From: Cyclospora cayetanensis
Lineage: Eukaryota > Apicomplexa > Conoidasida > Eucoccidiorida > Eimeriidae
Direction: 5' to 3'
Assembly: GCF_002999335.1 (NCBI RefSeq)
Contig: NW_020312047.1
Coordinates: 62,001-126,000 of the forward strand
Length of the DNA stretch: 64,000 nt
The notes under the pieces were generated by a model. It did no database searches. It was not told the DNA's origin and saw only the letters and a program-made list of their open reading frames with translations. This document shows positions 1-11,232 of the stretch, one piece after another. A program made the position numbers and the translations under genes. Within the stretch, counting starts at the first letter, position 1; each line of letters starts with the position of its first letter.

Positions 1-300
1 GTGTGGAGATTTTGCGCGTATGTGCCACATGCTATATGCAACTACCTGTGACTGTTCAAAGTGCTTATAGGGTGCAGCATGATGCAACCTAGCTGTTCTC
101 TTCCCTCATGCTGCAAACTCTTAGGCCCGCCGGCAGGGAAAGAAGGAACCTACTTAGAGGCGCACTCCGCAACCTCTCATAAATACGCATTGAGTCTGGA
201 TTGCAGTGTCCCCTCCCGAAGTTGCTGGATAGAGCGGTACAGGAAAAGCCGTTCGAGCGGTACACACCTTGAGTAGCAGCTCTAATGCGGGACGATATAG
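1..300 (+). repeat. degraded solo LTR-like repeat
   Basis: This stretch aligns by eye with about 33790-34050, the proposed 3' LTR of the retroelement at 28.3-34 kb. Shared blocks occur in the same order: an identical TGCCACATGC, a CTCTTCC-CATG block, a GGCAGG-AAG block, and an ATTGAGT-TGGA block. No element-internal sequence follows, so it is most simply a solo LTR or a truncated end. Identity is patchy, and the window edge cuts the left end. No gene is visible from here to 2167. The short ORFs in both strands look like noise. Confidence 0.4.
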
Positions 301-2167
301 GGGCTCCACTGTATATAACTGACTAACAGTTTATTCCCTTCTGCAGTTATTTCCAAATGGTGGGGATACATGGTTGCTGAGACTATTCGCTTCCCTGTGC
401 TGTTAATATACGCCGCTAGCACTTGGATAAATGTAAAGTGTTGAGGAGCTTCCTGTGTCCTTTAGCTTTAAACACTGACTGGAGAACACCGTTACTTTGA
501 AAAAAAGACAGTCCCAAACCAGTGTGTAAGTGCTAAGTCATGTGATGCGCTGTCGGACGACAAGCGATCGTTGTGCAGCAACAAAGAGGAACAAAATATA
601 TGAATAGACATACATTTAGCGCTTTCTCTCTAAGCATGTGGATGCCCAAACGAGCACAGAAGTGCACCTTTTGCAACACCGACTTTATGGGCGGCATGCG
701 AAGTGTCAAGTTATATCGAACAACTCTCCCGCCGGAGCACCAACAGCTATCAAATGCCCAAATATGAAACATCGTGAGACGGGAGACATAGGGAGGGGCT
801 TATAGACGGCTGAAAAGATTCACGCTGTGCCCTTGATGTATACGGCCGCCAGATCTACAGAAAGTTTGGATGGAATCTCCACTGTAAATACGCTAGGGAA
901 GTAGCTCTGCTTTCAATGATCCAAAACACATCAGAGCAATCATCCGTTATCTTTTTCATGAAGGACCAATGGCCACACCTCTGCAAGGGGTTTCAAAGAG
1001 ACCAAGCAACAAGGAAAATCACCGTACAACGCAACAGTCATGTTCCTTTCGCCCAGTTTGCATCTTAACACAGGCTCCTACTCGGCTCTTTCCTGATCTT
1101 GTTCTGTGGAGCTTAGCTATGCTCAAGCACAGACGTCCCAAACTACATATCATGCTTTCTTGCTAACGCACAAATAGAATATGCAATGCACCAGAATGTG
1201 CAGGCATTCAGTGATGATGCCGTAAAATGCAATCCTAAGATACTGTGACTTCACAATTGTGGGGTTTACAGATATGTGGATACTGAAGAAATATGTTTAA
1301 GGGCTACATTGCGCATAGGTTTTATGCGGTGTATGTCGCCGCAGGGGTGCTGCACTTCGAAAGTGCCAGCAGTGTACACCCACTGCATTAATACTGTAGG
1401 GGTGGAAAACTCAGTGCGACGAGTGCCAGAAACTGCAAATTGTCCTCGGAGCCTAGCGGGATTGGTCACTGTACAAGGAGGGCGAAAGGGGCCGAGAAAA
1501 AGGCTGTTAGGGGAGATTGACGCTCCTTCCACGGAATTCAGGGGTGCAAATCGCTAGAATATTCTGGCAATTTATTTACAGCTCGTTCTCTGCATTAAAA
1601 ATTTTCCGCCTTGCCATCAAATACAGCCAAGTTCGCAGAAAATGTCGGCCACGGCGGCCGGCCCCTGTGGCTTTGGAAATCCACACATTGCCAGGATTTT
1701 TAATGTTCCAGACAGAAGAACACCTAAACTCCTCGATCGAGAGGGGGTTCAACTGCTACACTTGTCTGATTTTTGCGGTAACGGGTGTCTAAGGAGGCAG
1801 TAGAACTCGCGTTCTGTTTTCAGATCCCTGCCCACGTGGAGGTCCCCCGAATAGAGAACCCGCCCTTTCTTCTACAAGATCCCGCTCTTGCGTCACAAAT
1901 CCTAGTTTTTAGACCGGATCCTTTTTTATTTAGCTTGTCTGAAGAGAAGTGCTCGGCGAGGCGACCAGCCCAACATGCGGGACAGGTCCTGTCAGGCCCT
2001 GGCGGGGATCCATTGGTCTCTTAGCAATCATACGCTTCAGTTTATCAGCTGAGGGGACCTGATCATTCAATACTCAGCTTTGCTTAATCTCTTCATAGAC
2101 GGCGTTGAACTTGAGTGGAACTGGATGGCAGGACAGGCCCTGACCACGCTTCTTTGCCCACCACACC
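301..2167. other. intergenic region upstream of the RON2-like gene
   Basis: About 1.9 kb with no supportable gene. The ORFs on both strands are short, overlap each other and lack exon-like splice borders or recognisable motifs. The last few hundred bases must hold the promoter of the + strand gene starting at 2168, but I see no motif there that I can defend. Confidence 0.5.
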
Positions 2168-5100
2168 ATGGTAAATCTTCGCACTTTGCACACAGCCTCC
2201 TTGGCTGTTGCGGCAGTGCTCCTTTACTCGGCTGCAGAGAGCTTGGCTTTGCTTGGTACCAATGAAAGTGAGCAAGCCGGCCAAACACAGCAGCCCGAAG
2301 CACAATCTCATACACCGCATGCAGATAATGCACAAGCTGATGGCTCTCAGCCTGAAAGTGGACAAGCTTCCACGCCCGGTAAGTGCACGTAGCCGCGGAG
2401 CCTACTTAAAAGGCAGCTACAGTTGGGAACATAATTTGATCTTTTTCATCTTGATACATCAAACTCTGGGCGGTGCTTGATGTGTGTTTCTAAGCCGGAA
2501 AGTGCACTTTAAATACTATCGAGCAGCTAGATAGGCTAGATGGTAATGTACACGTGGCCAACGTGTTTGTTTACATGCGTTCCACTGCCCGAACTGGCAA
2601 TTCTGTTGCGTTTGTTTGCCGCAGATACCCCGGAGGCTAGTCCAGATGGTGAGCAACTATCCATCTCTCAGCTTCGGTTTTTACCGAGCGCGCATGGATA
2701 TGTCGTCGTGTGATGCCAGGGAGAAGTGTGCAGGAACGCCCCTGTCCTGCGACTGCCTTCGCGCTGAGTGGTTTACTCATTTCATATTAATTTTCGTCCT
2801 GTTGCATCTTTGCAGTCGTCTTCACGGGCCTTGAAATCTTCAGACCAAGACGACAACCGCTTCAACATGGGTCACAGTACGATGCCGCCTTGCCTCTGTT
2901 GCGTAAGCCTGTTATCCAGCTGCTCGTCTCGTTTCAGTTCCTTAACTGCGTTTTTATACTTTATTGCTCCGTGCTACTAGCAAGTTTTTCGGTTCTTTGG
3001 GAGCTCTGCTGCTATTTCATTATGGCAGCTTTAGCAGAAACTGCAGTCCTGAAGACTTTGACGTCTCCGTATGCTTGTGGCGATGTGCAATGCAGTAACA
3101 ACACCAGAAGCTAACCTGGAGAGACTTAAACAGGCTCTCGGAAGTTCGTGGCTGTCTAATGGAGTACGAGGTGAGAACTGCATGAGCTATCCATGATGGG
3201 TACCCCTTCTTCAGTCGACGCCCTGACTGGACACTTCTTCGATTTTCCCTTAAAACGCACGTCCTTGTATGGTCTTGCAATGCCTTGCTCCGTTTCCGTG
3301 CAGCGGGGGGCTCCAAGTGCTGCATGGTGGCTAAGAATGCCGCTCCAAGTTGCCCTGCAGCAGTAGCTTTGCTCTCCAGCCTTGATTGCAACATGAAAGA
3401 AATCCAGGCAGCCAGAGAAGCAGTCACCAAGCTGGAGTCCTCGCTGTTGGAAACAAAGGAAGAGATCCAGCTTCCCTGCGCTAAGATCTCCTCCAAGCTG
3501 CTCCACTACATTGACCTCATGATCTTCAATACGGCCTTTGAAGCCTACGAAGCGGGCCAGACTCCACAGCAAGCCTTAACTCAAACGTTCGAGCACTGGG
3601 GTATCCAGGGAGACGCTGACGAGAGTCCAGGTTCCTCTTCGAGCTCCTTTGCAGAGAGGAAGTAAGGCGACAGCTTCCATGCTCGTGGCGCTGAGAGACC
3701 TGTTGCACTGGAGGGCTAGCTTCGGCAGTACAGCGAGGCATATATGCCTGTGCCTATTTGAGTTGTGATGCTTCAAGGAAGGTCCGCCATCTCTGCGATG
3801 TTGCCACAGACACCAAGTGACCTCCTCGTCCCTACCAGCAGCAAACATCGTTCCGGTTATGGCACGGGCTCCAGCACAGGTCCCCATAAAGGACATTGTG
3901 GCGAATGGCCTTACGAATGACCTCTTGAGGCTTTATCCGCGATCTCAGATATTTCTCTCGGCAGCACGCAATCCGATTTGTACGTTGTCTCTAACCCCTT
4001 TCCCTTCTAGCGAGGAGCAGTCCTAGTCGGGGGCTCCGTCGGGAGGTCTGCTGCCCTCTCTCTCTTCTTAAAACGCACGCCAGACGCGCGTGGTCTTCAA
4101 TTTTGATGTCTTACACGTTCAACCTCTGCAGCTGTGGCTCCTGTGCCTGCTTCGCCTCTTTTGTTTTTGCAGTAAAGTCAGCCTTCATGCTTTTCCTCTT
4201 GGCCTACCTTCGCTACGAAGAACTGTTTAAGCCCTCATCGAGCTCTTCAAAAGTGCGGGTCTTCCCGAGTCTGGTGCCTTTCTTAACAAGCTCAGTGGCC
4301 TCCAAGCTGCGGGATGTCGATGCGCTTTGCCAGATCACCCTCGGCAAAGTTAGAAGCTCTCCGAAAATGCCACCTAGCTTCCTGTCCATACCGAGAATGT
4401 TTTTTGTTCGCAAGCAGTTTGGTGTCGGGTTACTTCGCGTTGCTTGCGATCTTTTAGAGGACGCGGTCTCCACAACCCAAAGAAGTAAGTAGTGGGGCTT
4501 TGCACAGGTAGCCAAGCCCTTGTCCGCGGCTGGCAGAAAAGACTCTTTAGCCCGTTAGGCTGTAGTGCTGCATGTGTATGAACGGCTCGTGGTAGCAACA
4601 TTCGTCATCTGTGCGTATGTGCTAACCATCTTGTGATGAATGATGTGCAAACTATTCTTCTTCCTCCCAAAGAGGCAAAATTGGGGAGGGTCGAAGAGCA
4701 ACTGTCGCTTAGTAGACGCGCTCGGGGGCCAGAAGATGTGTAGGGCCTGCTTGCATGTGACGTGCCTGTAGACTACGAAAGCGGACTTTCTTTTTTCAAC
4801 GAACAAATGAACCATTTGCCAGCTGAGACCCGTCGTTACGCGGTACCTCTTCAAAAGAATGCTGCGCCAAACGTTAACTTCAGACGCCTTTGCTTCAGCC
4901 TTGGCAACCGACCGACTGCTGATATGCTCTTCCTGCCGACTCCGTGTACTCTCAAAGACCTCAATATAGAGCAGCAGAGTGCTCCTCCTAGCGAAGCGCA
5001 AACGGCGGAGGATACGAGTTTTCTGCAGGGGGCCGAGCAGCAGATTGCCAGGCCAGAAGCACCACGTAGCTCATTGGTTGTCGAAGAAGACGAGAAGGCA

Positions 5101-8100
5101 TTTTATTATCACCTCATTGCCACCTCAGGTCTGCCATATTCTCTACTATCGAGCCACGCCGTTGGGGCCAAGCAACATGAGGATATTCCTGACAGCGAGC
5201 ACAGTTACATGCAGCACAATAGAATGCGATACGAGCTTTCATGCGATTTCCTCTTCTGCTGCAGGAGGCAACAAGGACTCTCTCGCACCCCTGCTGACTC
5301 GAGTAGCCGTTAACAGTGAGCTGCATGCTTCGCCTCGAGGCCTTGACGAGCCCGTTTGCTTAGACGCACGCGCATGAGCGGCGCTGCTGATAAGCCGGTG
5401 TCTTACTACCCCCTCGCTTCGGGGCAGCTGCTTGGACGTCGTGGCTTAGCTGTCAACTGTGCAGCCCCTGGGGAGTTTTTCCAGGCGTTTCAGGTCTCAT
5501 TATGTTGCTGCATAGTCCTTCTTTCCCAATTTCTTTTCTCGCTCCCCCGCTTTAGAGTCGCTCTCCCCGCAAGAAACAGGCTTGCCTTTGCGGCACACCA
5601 TGCCACTGTACCATCGGACTTTAACGAATTTGCGGTTCTCGAAATTTTGTACAGGGAGTGACTTCATGCTCAGCAAAGACCCTCGCACCTATACAGCCAT
5701 TGTTAAATCTGTCAAAAAAAGTAAGGCAGTGCGCAAGCCACCTAGCATTGTGAGCACCCAGTCGCTGCTTCGGTTCTCTGCTTTGCACCCTCACTGCTGT
5801 CTTTTGTGAACAAGCTACTCGTGTCTTTCTTACAGCAGCAAGCATCGCTGCTACTTCAACACATATAACGTGAACGTGGATTGGCGAGCTGGGTGGGGTG
5901 TCGATGTAGCCGCTGGCACCCAAGGCTGTGCCCGCACCTCCCTGTGCCGCTTCACTTCGTTCGTAGCAGCGGACTGTTTCTGCTTTGACTCGGTGCCTTG
6001 CAGACGTCTCCGCATGCAAAAAATCACGTTACCAGGACCTAGAAAAGGAAATGCAAAAGGAGGGCATGCGTTCGTCTCTGGAGTTCTCTCAAAAGTGCAC
6101 TGCCTATCAGGATGCCAAAGGGTGGAAGAAATCAAAGTGCGAGAAGTTCCTGATACCTCTACACTGTGAATATTTCGACAGTACCCGGTCGGCAATTGCC
6201 ACCCGTAAGCAACAATGGCTAACTACGGTGACACTCGTGACAGATGTAAAGGAATAAATGATTAGCGTGCAGATTCGCACAGATAAGCAGATATGGAGCT
6301 GCAGACAAAAAGAGAGAAAAGGACGGGCAGAGAGCAAGATAATCCGGTAACTACAGCAGTAGTAGTAGTGGCACCGGAATGCAAGCGATGCTTACTAAGC
6401 ACATGTACACATACAGTAGACTGCGGTAGCTGTTTTTTTCGCCTCTATGAGGCTGTTGGACGATCTGCGTCAGAGCTGCTGCCTGGGTTCCCTGCGTGTA
6501 CACCGGGATGGAGTTGCCTCAGCCGCATGCGTATTAAGGTTATCCTTGCCCTTCAGGTATAGATCTAAAGCTTTCGCTAGGATGGATGGCGCGACAGGAA
6601 CCGTGTATTGGGCGCCGCTGCAAGAAGTGGGAAAGGGCCCACCCATTTGCTATGGTGGCTTCTTCCCCTCGTCAATATCAAGCCTTCGGGGAGTGCAGTC
6701 CCTGGATCAGGGCCTTGCTGACATTCTACGAGTGGCTCGGGCTCTACAGTCTAAGAGCAAAGGACATGGACAGCCGCGGTAATGCAGATGCTTCTATATA
6801 TAAAGTATAGACTTTGGGCGTCCCGATAACTATGCAGCTGCGGCTGCCTTTTCTGTCCCATGTACACTTCGTTCTTGCCTAAAGTTGGACCAAAGTGCAC
6901 AGTGCCAAGACCACTTGGAGAATACACACCCACGAGGAGGGCCTTGCAACCTTAGGCCCTTTAATTATGTGAAGAATGAGCCCAGACCCAAACGAGGGCT
7001 CATGGTGTGTGGCTCCGAGACCTTGTGAATGTCGACGTGTGATACAGATGCGATATATGGGCTGAATGAATATCAAGCACTATTCTTGATGACAGGCCGA
7101 CACGAGAAGCAGGGCCTTTTTAAAAAGATCTTCGGCCTACTAAAAGACAAGGAAAAAACCACCAAGATGCACGTGCGGTGTAAGGAGCCTTAACTCTGTA
7201 GATTATTGGAGTTACTGCCTATTTTCTTCGCCATCCACTCTAATTTTGGTGGGGGGGGGGGGAAGGGGGGGGAAGGAAAGTGCCTTTGATCCCTACTCTT
7301 AAATCAAAGGCAGATCTCAATAGTATACATACATACATACCCGCCTCCATGTATTGTGTCAACACGCAGTCTTGATGAGTCAGCTGTCGTCCGACGCGAT
7401 GCTCGCGCTGCAGTCCGCCTTCCGCCCGGTTGTGCACCCGGACACACTGCAGCGCTTAAATCAATATGCTGCCTTCATGAGCAAACCATCTGGCGAAGTG
7501 AGAGACGCCGGTGGTCTCGCCAAAAAGCTTGACAAAGTTATAAGCGCCTGGACGTACACTGGGATGCCTGAACTTGTTAAGGTCCGTCCAGCTCACTGTC
7601 TAGGCAGACATGAATGATTATTGTACAAGTTGCACGCCGGTCACTTGTGCCCTTAGGGCTTCCAAGTCTCTCCACGAATACGCCCTAGTTTCCACGCAGG
7701 CTTGTTTTGGCAGCCTCAGCGAAACCTTGAATAATTATTGTATTTGCACACTCTAAAGCAAATACAATGATACGCATTGATGCCATACCCGTGTCACAGG
7801 AGAAGCTGGACAAAGGTCTTACTCCGTCAAAGAATGATTTCAAAGGGTTTAATCTTACGCAGCCGCCTCCTCTGACAGCAGCTCTCAACACCACCTTGAA
7901 GAACGAGATGCTGGCTGCTATGGGTTTCCTCGGACAGCAAGCAGATATGCAGGAGCAGCTGTGGGTGGCTTGCAGGAATCTTTCGCTGGCTTCAGTCTCA
8001 ACGCAACTGTTGCACGACTCGCGGCACTTGCTGCAACAGGCAGGCGATGATTTGTTGATTGTCGGGATTGTCGTCAACCCCAAACAAACTTCGGCAGGAC

Positions 8101-10477
8101 TGAAAGGAGGCCTGCTTGAAAGAATAACCACCTCCATTGCTACTGCAGCTAACAAATTGTTGCGCCGCCCCGCCTACGAGCTGCGGCATGCGACGTACAC
8201 CGCGGTGGTGCCAGACTATTCGAAGATCGCACTAGTACTCAAGGAGCTCTCGCAGATCTACAAGAATAATCCTAGTGCTTTTCCCTCCGTTGACGTCTTT
8301 CACAGGGCTGCAGATGCACTGTTCCTGCTCTTAGAGGAACAGTTCTTCAGTCCAGCTGGTCTGCCGGCAGGTGTACGCCTATTGTAATAATTGCGTGGTG
8401 TAGCACTTGTACCTTAACCGAATGAGGTTGACAAAATCAGATTAAGGGGGAAGGGATGAGAGGGGGTGGAAGCATGGCCTGACACTGGAGCTACTAGATA
8501 GTTGTTGTACGCGGGATGAGATCACGGTGGGAAACAGTGTGGCCTGCCCTTCACCTTACCTACAGAGAGCCTCCTGATCACACGGATATGCCTGAGAGGT
8601 TCGCATGCTCCTGGTTAAAAGGAATGCCTATCCAATGCCTGTTAAGGTTTGTCTGTGTGTGGCGGCGTGCAGGTCCCATATACAGTCATGCTGAATAATG
8701 TGAATCCTTTGTATGCAACCTTGGATGGCACTGAACGCGCTGCGGAATTCCGCCGTTCTGTGCTCTCGAACTTCTTCTCTCATCTCTGGAAGCTGGCCCT
8801 GAATGTGTCTATAGAATCCCTGGTACAGCCGGAGGCTATTGAGAAGAGAGAGCTACAATACAGCAAGCCTACTTGGCTAAAATCTGCAATGGACCCGCTG
8901 CAAGCTAACTCCTTCCGCATGATCATGACTGGGGGAGACTTTGCGTTAAAGCTCTTTGACAATATGCTCTCTAAGCCGCAGAAGAAAATGCTGAAGAGCG
9001 TTAAGTATGGAACAGGACTGATTTTCACGTACAATGTGCATTTGTCGGGCAAGCTGTATATGGAGCTCGGATACCGATCGTACGGGAACTTTATCACCTC
9101 CCAAGCTCCCTTCATGGGTCAAGCTATTACACGATGGATATCTCATAGACAGGATTCAAGAGTCTCCGAGATCTTTGGTTGGATCGGTCTAGCACTCTTC
9201 TTTGTCTCTTCAGTTATCGTGTGGGTGCCCATCTCACTAGCTTCTCTCCCTCGATAGCATACAGAAGCACGAAGGTTTTCCCAACTACCGCGCAAAGGGC
9301 CTGATTCCACCCCCCCTTTCCACAAATACAGCTACACACGGGTACAGACATTGTACAGCGGGCCAGCTTGCCCCTAATAGCTCAGCTAGCGAGTCTCACG
9401 TGTGCTCCTTTTGCATTTTCTCCCCAGGATTACAAACCAGCTGAACGCCGTCGCGATGTCCGCTCAGCCAACAGAGCTTGTAACACAATCGGGTGGTACT
9501 TCTCTGACAAATCAATCTGGATTCGCAGGTTCAGGCTGTGGGCCTATGGGGATCTGCATCGACACAGCGTCAACAAGTTCCGCACCTGACAATCTACCGA
9601 TTTCATCGTCTCCTGCATTAACAGCTGGATTCGCTCTCCTCAAAGGAGTAGTCCTCATTGGCCTTTCCAGTGTTTTGGGTCCAGCCATTAGCCTCTACAT
9701 TATCGTCAGCTCCCACTGGAAGTTCCTTGCTCGAATCGAGATGGTGAGCGTAACTAGATGTGTAGACACACAGAAAGAGCCAAGAACCGCGTGCATTCTA
9801 AGCTAGCAAGGAGACCTCCACTGTCATCCCGAAGGGTACAACACGCAGTGCCTACGTTTCTCGAATGAATTACACTCTTAGTGGTCTCTTAGGGGAGATT
9901 ATGAAACACTCGCTGTTGGCCGCACCCCACTAGATAGTACATCCTCCGACGTTCCACGCGCCGTGAATCTACGATGTTCCACAAGTGGCACAGAGGGAAA
10001 CCCTGTACAAATATAGTCTGTGGGGGCGGGAATATCGATAATTCTTTATAATTCTTGCTACGTATTCGTTCTAAAGTGCAAGCTACACCCACGCGGACCG
10101 TTCCGATGCCCTTCATACATGTATTAATGGATGCCAAATGGGTGCCTTTGCAGGCGATTGAAAACTTGTTCAAGTGGATTCTCTACAAGATAACGCACAG
10201 TCGGTTTGGACGGTGGTTCAAAGACCTTAAGGAGAGCAGAAAGGCGAAAAAGGAAGCGGCTAGACTCGCTGCGCTATCGAGTGGAACGAAAAAGAAGCGA
10301 AAGATAGGCCTCGGCAAGTGGAGGCGGAAGGGAAAGGGCGGCACAGAGACTGTGCCAGAAGCACAACAGGAGACAGAGTCTTTGAGTGAAGCCGAAGGCA
10401 ACACCGACTTCAATGTAGGCCAACTCGAAGGGCAGTGGGAGGACATGTTCGAATCCACTGGTGGCTCTGCGAGTTAA
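2168..10477 (+). CDS. RON2: rhoptry neck protein 2 (RON2)-like, 17 exons
   Basis: Exons by my model: 2168-2378, 2625-2648, 2816-2902, 3096-3170, 3304-3661, 3810-3979, 4173-4484, 4772-5128, 5265-5315, 5655-5720, 6004-6204, 6557-6778, 7370-7581, 7800-8370, 8686-9220, 9428-9743, 10154-10477. Every junction is GT-AG and every phase agrees, giving 4092 nt and 1363 aa. Seen: an N-terminal signal peptide (to about residue 27); two strong membrane spans near the C terminus (about 1131-1150 and 1217-1244); a loop of about 65 residues between them with one Cys pair (C1188, C1194); and a basic, charged tail. Known for the family: RON2 is secreted from rhoptries into the host membrane, and the loop between its last two spans binds AMA1 to form the moving junction. 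Signal peptide, length and topology fit RON2. The match is by architecture, not alignment. Exon 10 and the 8685 acceptor are the weakest borders. Confidence 0.75.
7248..7345 (+). repeat. G-run and ACAT microsatellite in RON2 intron 12
   Basis: Within the 591-nt intron 6779-7369 there is a nearly pure G tract (about 7249-7276, with a few A interruptions). About 50 nt later comes a short TACATACATACATAC run (7327-7341), just before the proposed acceptor at 7369. These are simple-sequence tracts with no coding content. The G run is a likely site of length variation and of sequencing error. Confidence 0.8.
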
Positions 10478-11232
10478 AAAAGGGCAAAAGTAAGCGTGCG
10501 GGATAAACTGCAGCGCTTCACACGCCACAAAAAGCACACAGGCAATGAGTAACCGTGCTTTCTTGCCTCCCTCTGAAGGTGTAGAGTGGGCAAGCGATGT
10601 CTTGCAGCAAACTCGGCAAAAACGCATCCCTCTGGCCCGCTGGCTGTTGTGATTTGTGGTGCACTGGCTAGTTGGGGAGGAGGGTGGTGCGGGTGAAAGG
10701 CCGAGGCAAGGGACCACAGTAATGACGATTTTGAGGCATTGATCCTTACCTTTTTCGAGACCTCCTACAATGGCTTTTTTAAGTAGAGGGCCTCAAGCCC
10801 CAGTTCGAATGCGCATTTGTGCCCCGTAACAGTTGACGGCAGCAGAGCCGACGTCAATACACACATCTGCAGTTGATCGTGGCTGCCGCCACGTACGCTG
10901 CTGCCGTCGATCCTTACCACCCGTTCGAAGAGACGTAGGGCGCACACAAATTAGGGATGCGGGTGAAGGACTTATTTAGGGACTGGGAACACCACACAGA
11001 CGTAGCGCCAACCGGGCAGCGCTGGGGCCCGTAGTGGCATCACGGATGCAGCAAAAACACAGGGGCACTACGGCGGAAAGAGAGGGTGAGAGCAGGCATT
11101 CCTCAGCAACCTGCATGCACGTTTGACAGGGCAGCCACACTGGCAAACTTGTTACGACGGCCTCAAATTCTCCCCCTCTCTGCATCCTTTTCCCGCTGCT
11201 GCTACTCCTTAAGTGGCCTTGTGGACGCTCAC
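10478..11232. other. convergent intergenic region, probably holding the CTU2 3' end
   Basis: This lies between the RON2 stop (10477, +) and the last CTU2 exon I could phase (11233, -). Minus-strand patches with paired cysteines near 11030-11060 and 10590-10640 could be the final CTU2 exon, since CTU2 proteins usually end with a second Cys-x-x-Cys. I found no acceptor that keeps the phase, so the 3' end stays open. No + strand gene is seen. Confidence 0.4.

Noticed and set aside
5356..5493. Open + strand stretch with a YYPLASGQLL segment inside RON2 intron 9, ending at a CAG|GTCTC donor-like site
   Set aside because: Including it breaks the phase on both sides. Joining 5315 directly to 5655 keeps phase 1, as at most neighbouring junctions.
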